A stretch of DNA of 64,000 bases from Alphaproteobacteria bacterium. GTDB taxonomy: Bacteria; Pseudomonadota; Alphaproteobacteria; Rhodospirillales; Rhodospirillaceae. Below the pieces are notes generated by a model that searched no databases, was not told the origin of the DNA, and saw nothing but the letters and a program-made list of their open reading frames with translations. The translations under genes were made by a program, and so were the position numbers. Location: positions 124,001 to 188,000 of the forward strand of contig JAURPI010000016.1 of the NCBI GenBank assembly GCA_030835385.1. The letters run 5' to 3'. Positions 63,658-64,000 of this stretch are shown here, in pieces (positions within the stretch are counted from its first letter, which is position 1; the number at the start of each line of letters is the position of its first letter).

Positions 63658-64000
63658 TTAGGAGGCGAGAGCCGCCCGCACGGCAGAAATGATATGCGTC
63701 TGTGCGTCAGCCTCTAAGTAGGGGTGCATGGGCAGGCTGACCACTTGAGCCGCGAGCTGTTCTGTAACTGGCAAACCATTTCCAGAGACAGGATAACCCT
63801 GATAGGGGGCTTGGGCATGGAGTGGTCTGGGGTAAAACAAAGCTGTCGGGATATTCTCCGCTGCTAACGTTTTGACGATGACATCCCGCTGTTCTGAAAC
63901 CAATGTGTATTGTGCCCAGATAGATGTGGCACCTTCAATAAGACGCGGCGTTTGCACGATATCCGACAAACCTTTGGTGTAGCGCTGCGCGACTGCGTTG
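63658..64000 (-). CDS. DegT/DnrJ/EryC1-family aminotransferase (partial, C-terminal part, WbpE-like)
   Basis: The frame is open to the window edge at 64000 and encodes the C-terminal 113 residues of a PLP-dependent sugar aminotransferase: NAVAQRYTKGLSDIVQTPRL, the family-typical SIWAQYTLVSEQRDVIVKTL, IPTALFYPRPLHAQAPYQGY and TEQLAAQVVSLPMHPYLEAD. The N-terminus with the catalytic lysine is beyond the window. In the DegT family, the ending YPRPLHxQ with AYQGY is typical of WbpE-like enzymes that aminate 3-keto uronic acids. It is co-directional with the WbpB-like oxidoreductase, starting 13 bases away. Confidence 0.9.
   Translation of the reverse strand, partial: NAVAQRYTKGLSDIVQTPRLIEGATSIWAQYTLVSEQRDVIVKTLAAENIPTALFYPRPLHAQAPYQGYPVSGNGLPVTEQLAAQVVSLPMHPYLEADAQTHIISAVRAALAS

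Noticed and set aside
1-64000. CRISPR arrays, tRNA, rRNA, insertion sequences or prophage genes
   Set aside because: No evenly spaced repeats, cloverleaf sequences, transposase motifs or phage genes were seen on reading both strands; the window is gene-dense chromosome.

Overview
The window looks like a chromosomal segment of an alphaproteobacterium, probably a free-living Rhodospirillales-like lineage. This rests on gene content and order: hslVU, dapC-ftsK-lolA, hemW-rdgB-rph beside hrcA-grpE, dnaKJ, mutS, glnD-murJ-trpS, and an HslV with the N-terminal extension usual in that class. I see no rRNA, tRNA, insertion sequence, phage gene or CRISPR array. Most genes are intact, tightly packed and often overlap by ATGA.

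Layout. 1-6841 (minus): hslU (cut by the window edge) and hslV behind a composite heat-shock/housekeeping promoter, xthA, a structured intergenic stretch ending in a terminator, lolA, ftsK and dapC. 7131-10503 (plus): a Tat-exported VOC-fold protein, an NAD(P)-binding oxidoreductase, and an orphan protein plus methyltransferase behind two abutting palindromes. 10489-13028 (minus): hemW-rdgB-rph. 13205-15006 (plus): hrcA-grpE, possibly transcribed without a leader.

15113-20469 (plus) is the most unusual part. A seven-gene, closely spaced operon encodes two exported sorbosone-dehydrogenase-like beta-propellers, four divergent ASCH-domain (PUA-like) paralogues and one GNAT acetyltransferase. The last ASCH protein has a signal peptide, and the first has lost the threonine of the K-x-x-T motif. 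A convergent alkB-ridA pair follows, then dnaK-dnaJ. This is the best candidate here for an undescribed system.

24904-33841 holds ordinary genes (dapB, nth, an adenosine-kinase-like PfkB kinase, typA, an AmpG-like permease) mixed with broken ones: a methyltransferase remnant joined to a headless 2OG-Fe(II) oxygenase, a bactofilin split at an A8 tract, an EI24/CysZ membrane protein with a nonsense codon and a frameshift, and a DUF3891-type gene with several lesions. They mark either local gene decay or poor sequence quality.

34040-48424: mutS, a small membrane protein, glnD, murJ and trpS (plus); a RutE-like nitroreductase divergent from an exported polysaccharide deacetylase; then (minus) a Bax-like glucosaminidase, an Nfu-type Fe-S carrier, a universal stress protein and a TauE/SafE exporter with its TIGR02186 partner.

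48536-64000 is a surface-sugar locus. Minus: neuA, neuC, gmd, fcl and a class III aminotransferase. Plus, divergent: neuB, a NeuD-like acyltransferase, a CBS-nucleotidyltransferase fusion resembling PtmE, a short-chain dehydrogenase and a CapD/FlaA1-type dehydratase. Together these should make a CMP-activated nonulosonic (sialic/legionaminic-like) acid and GDP-fucose-type sugars for LPS, capsule or flagellin. After purH and a UMF1-family transporter, a WbpB-like oxidoreductase and a partial DegT/WbpE-like aminotransferase continue the sugar theme to the window edge.
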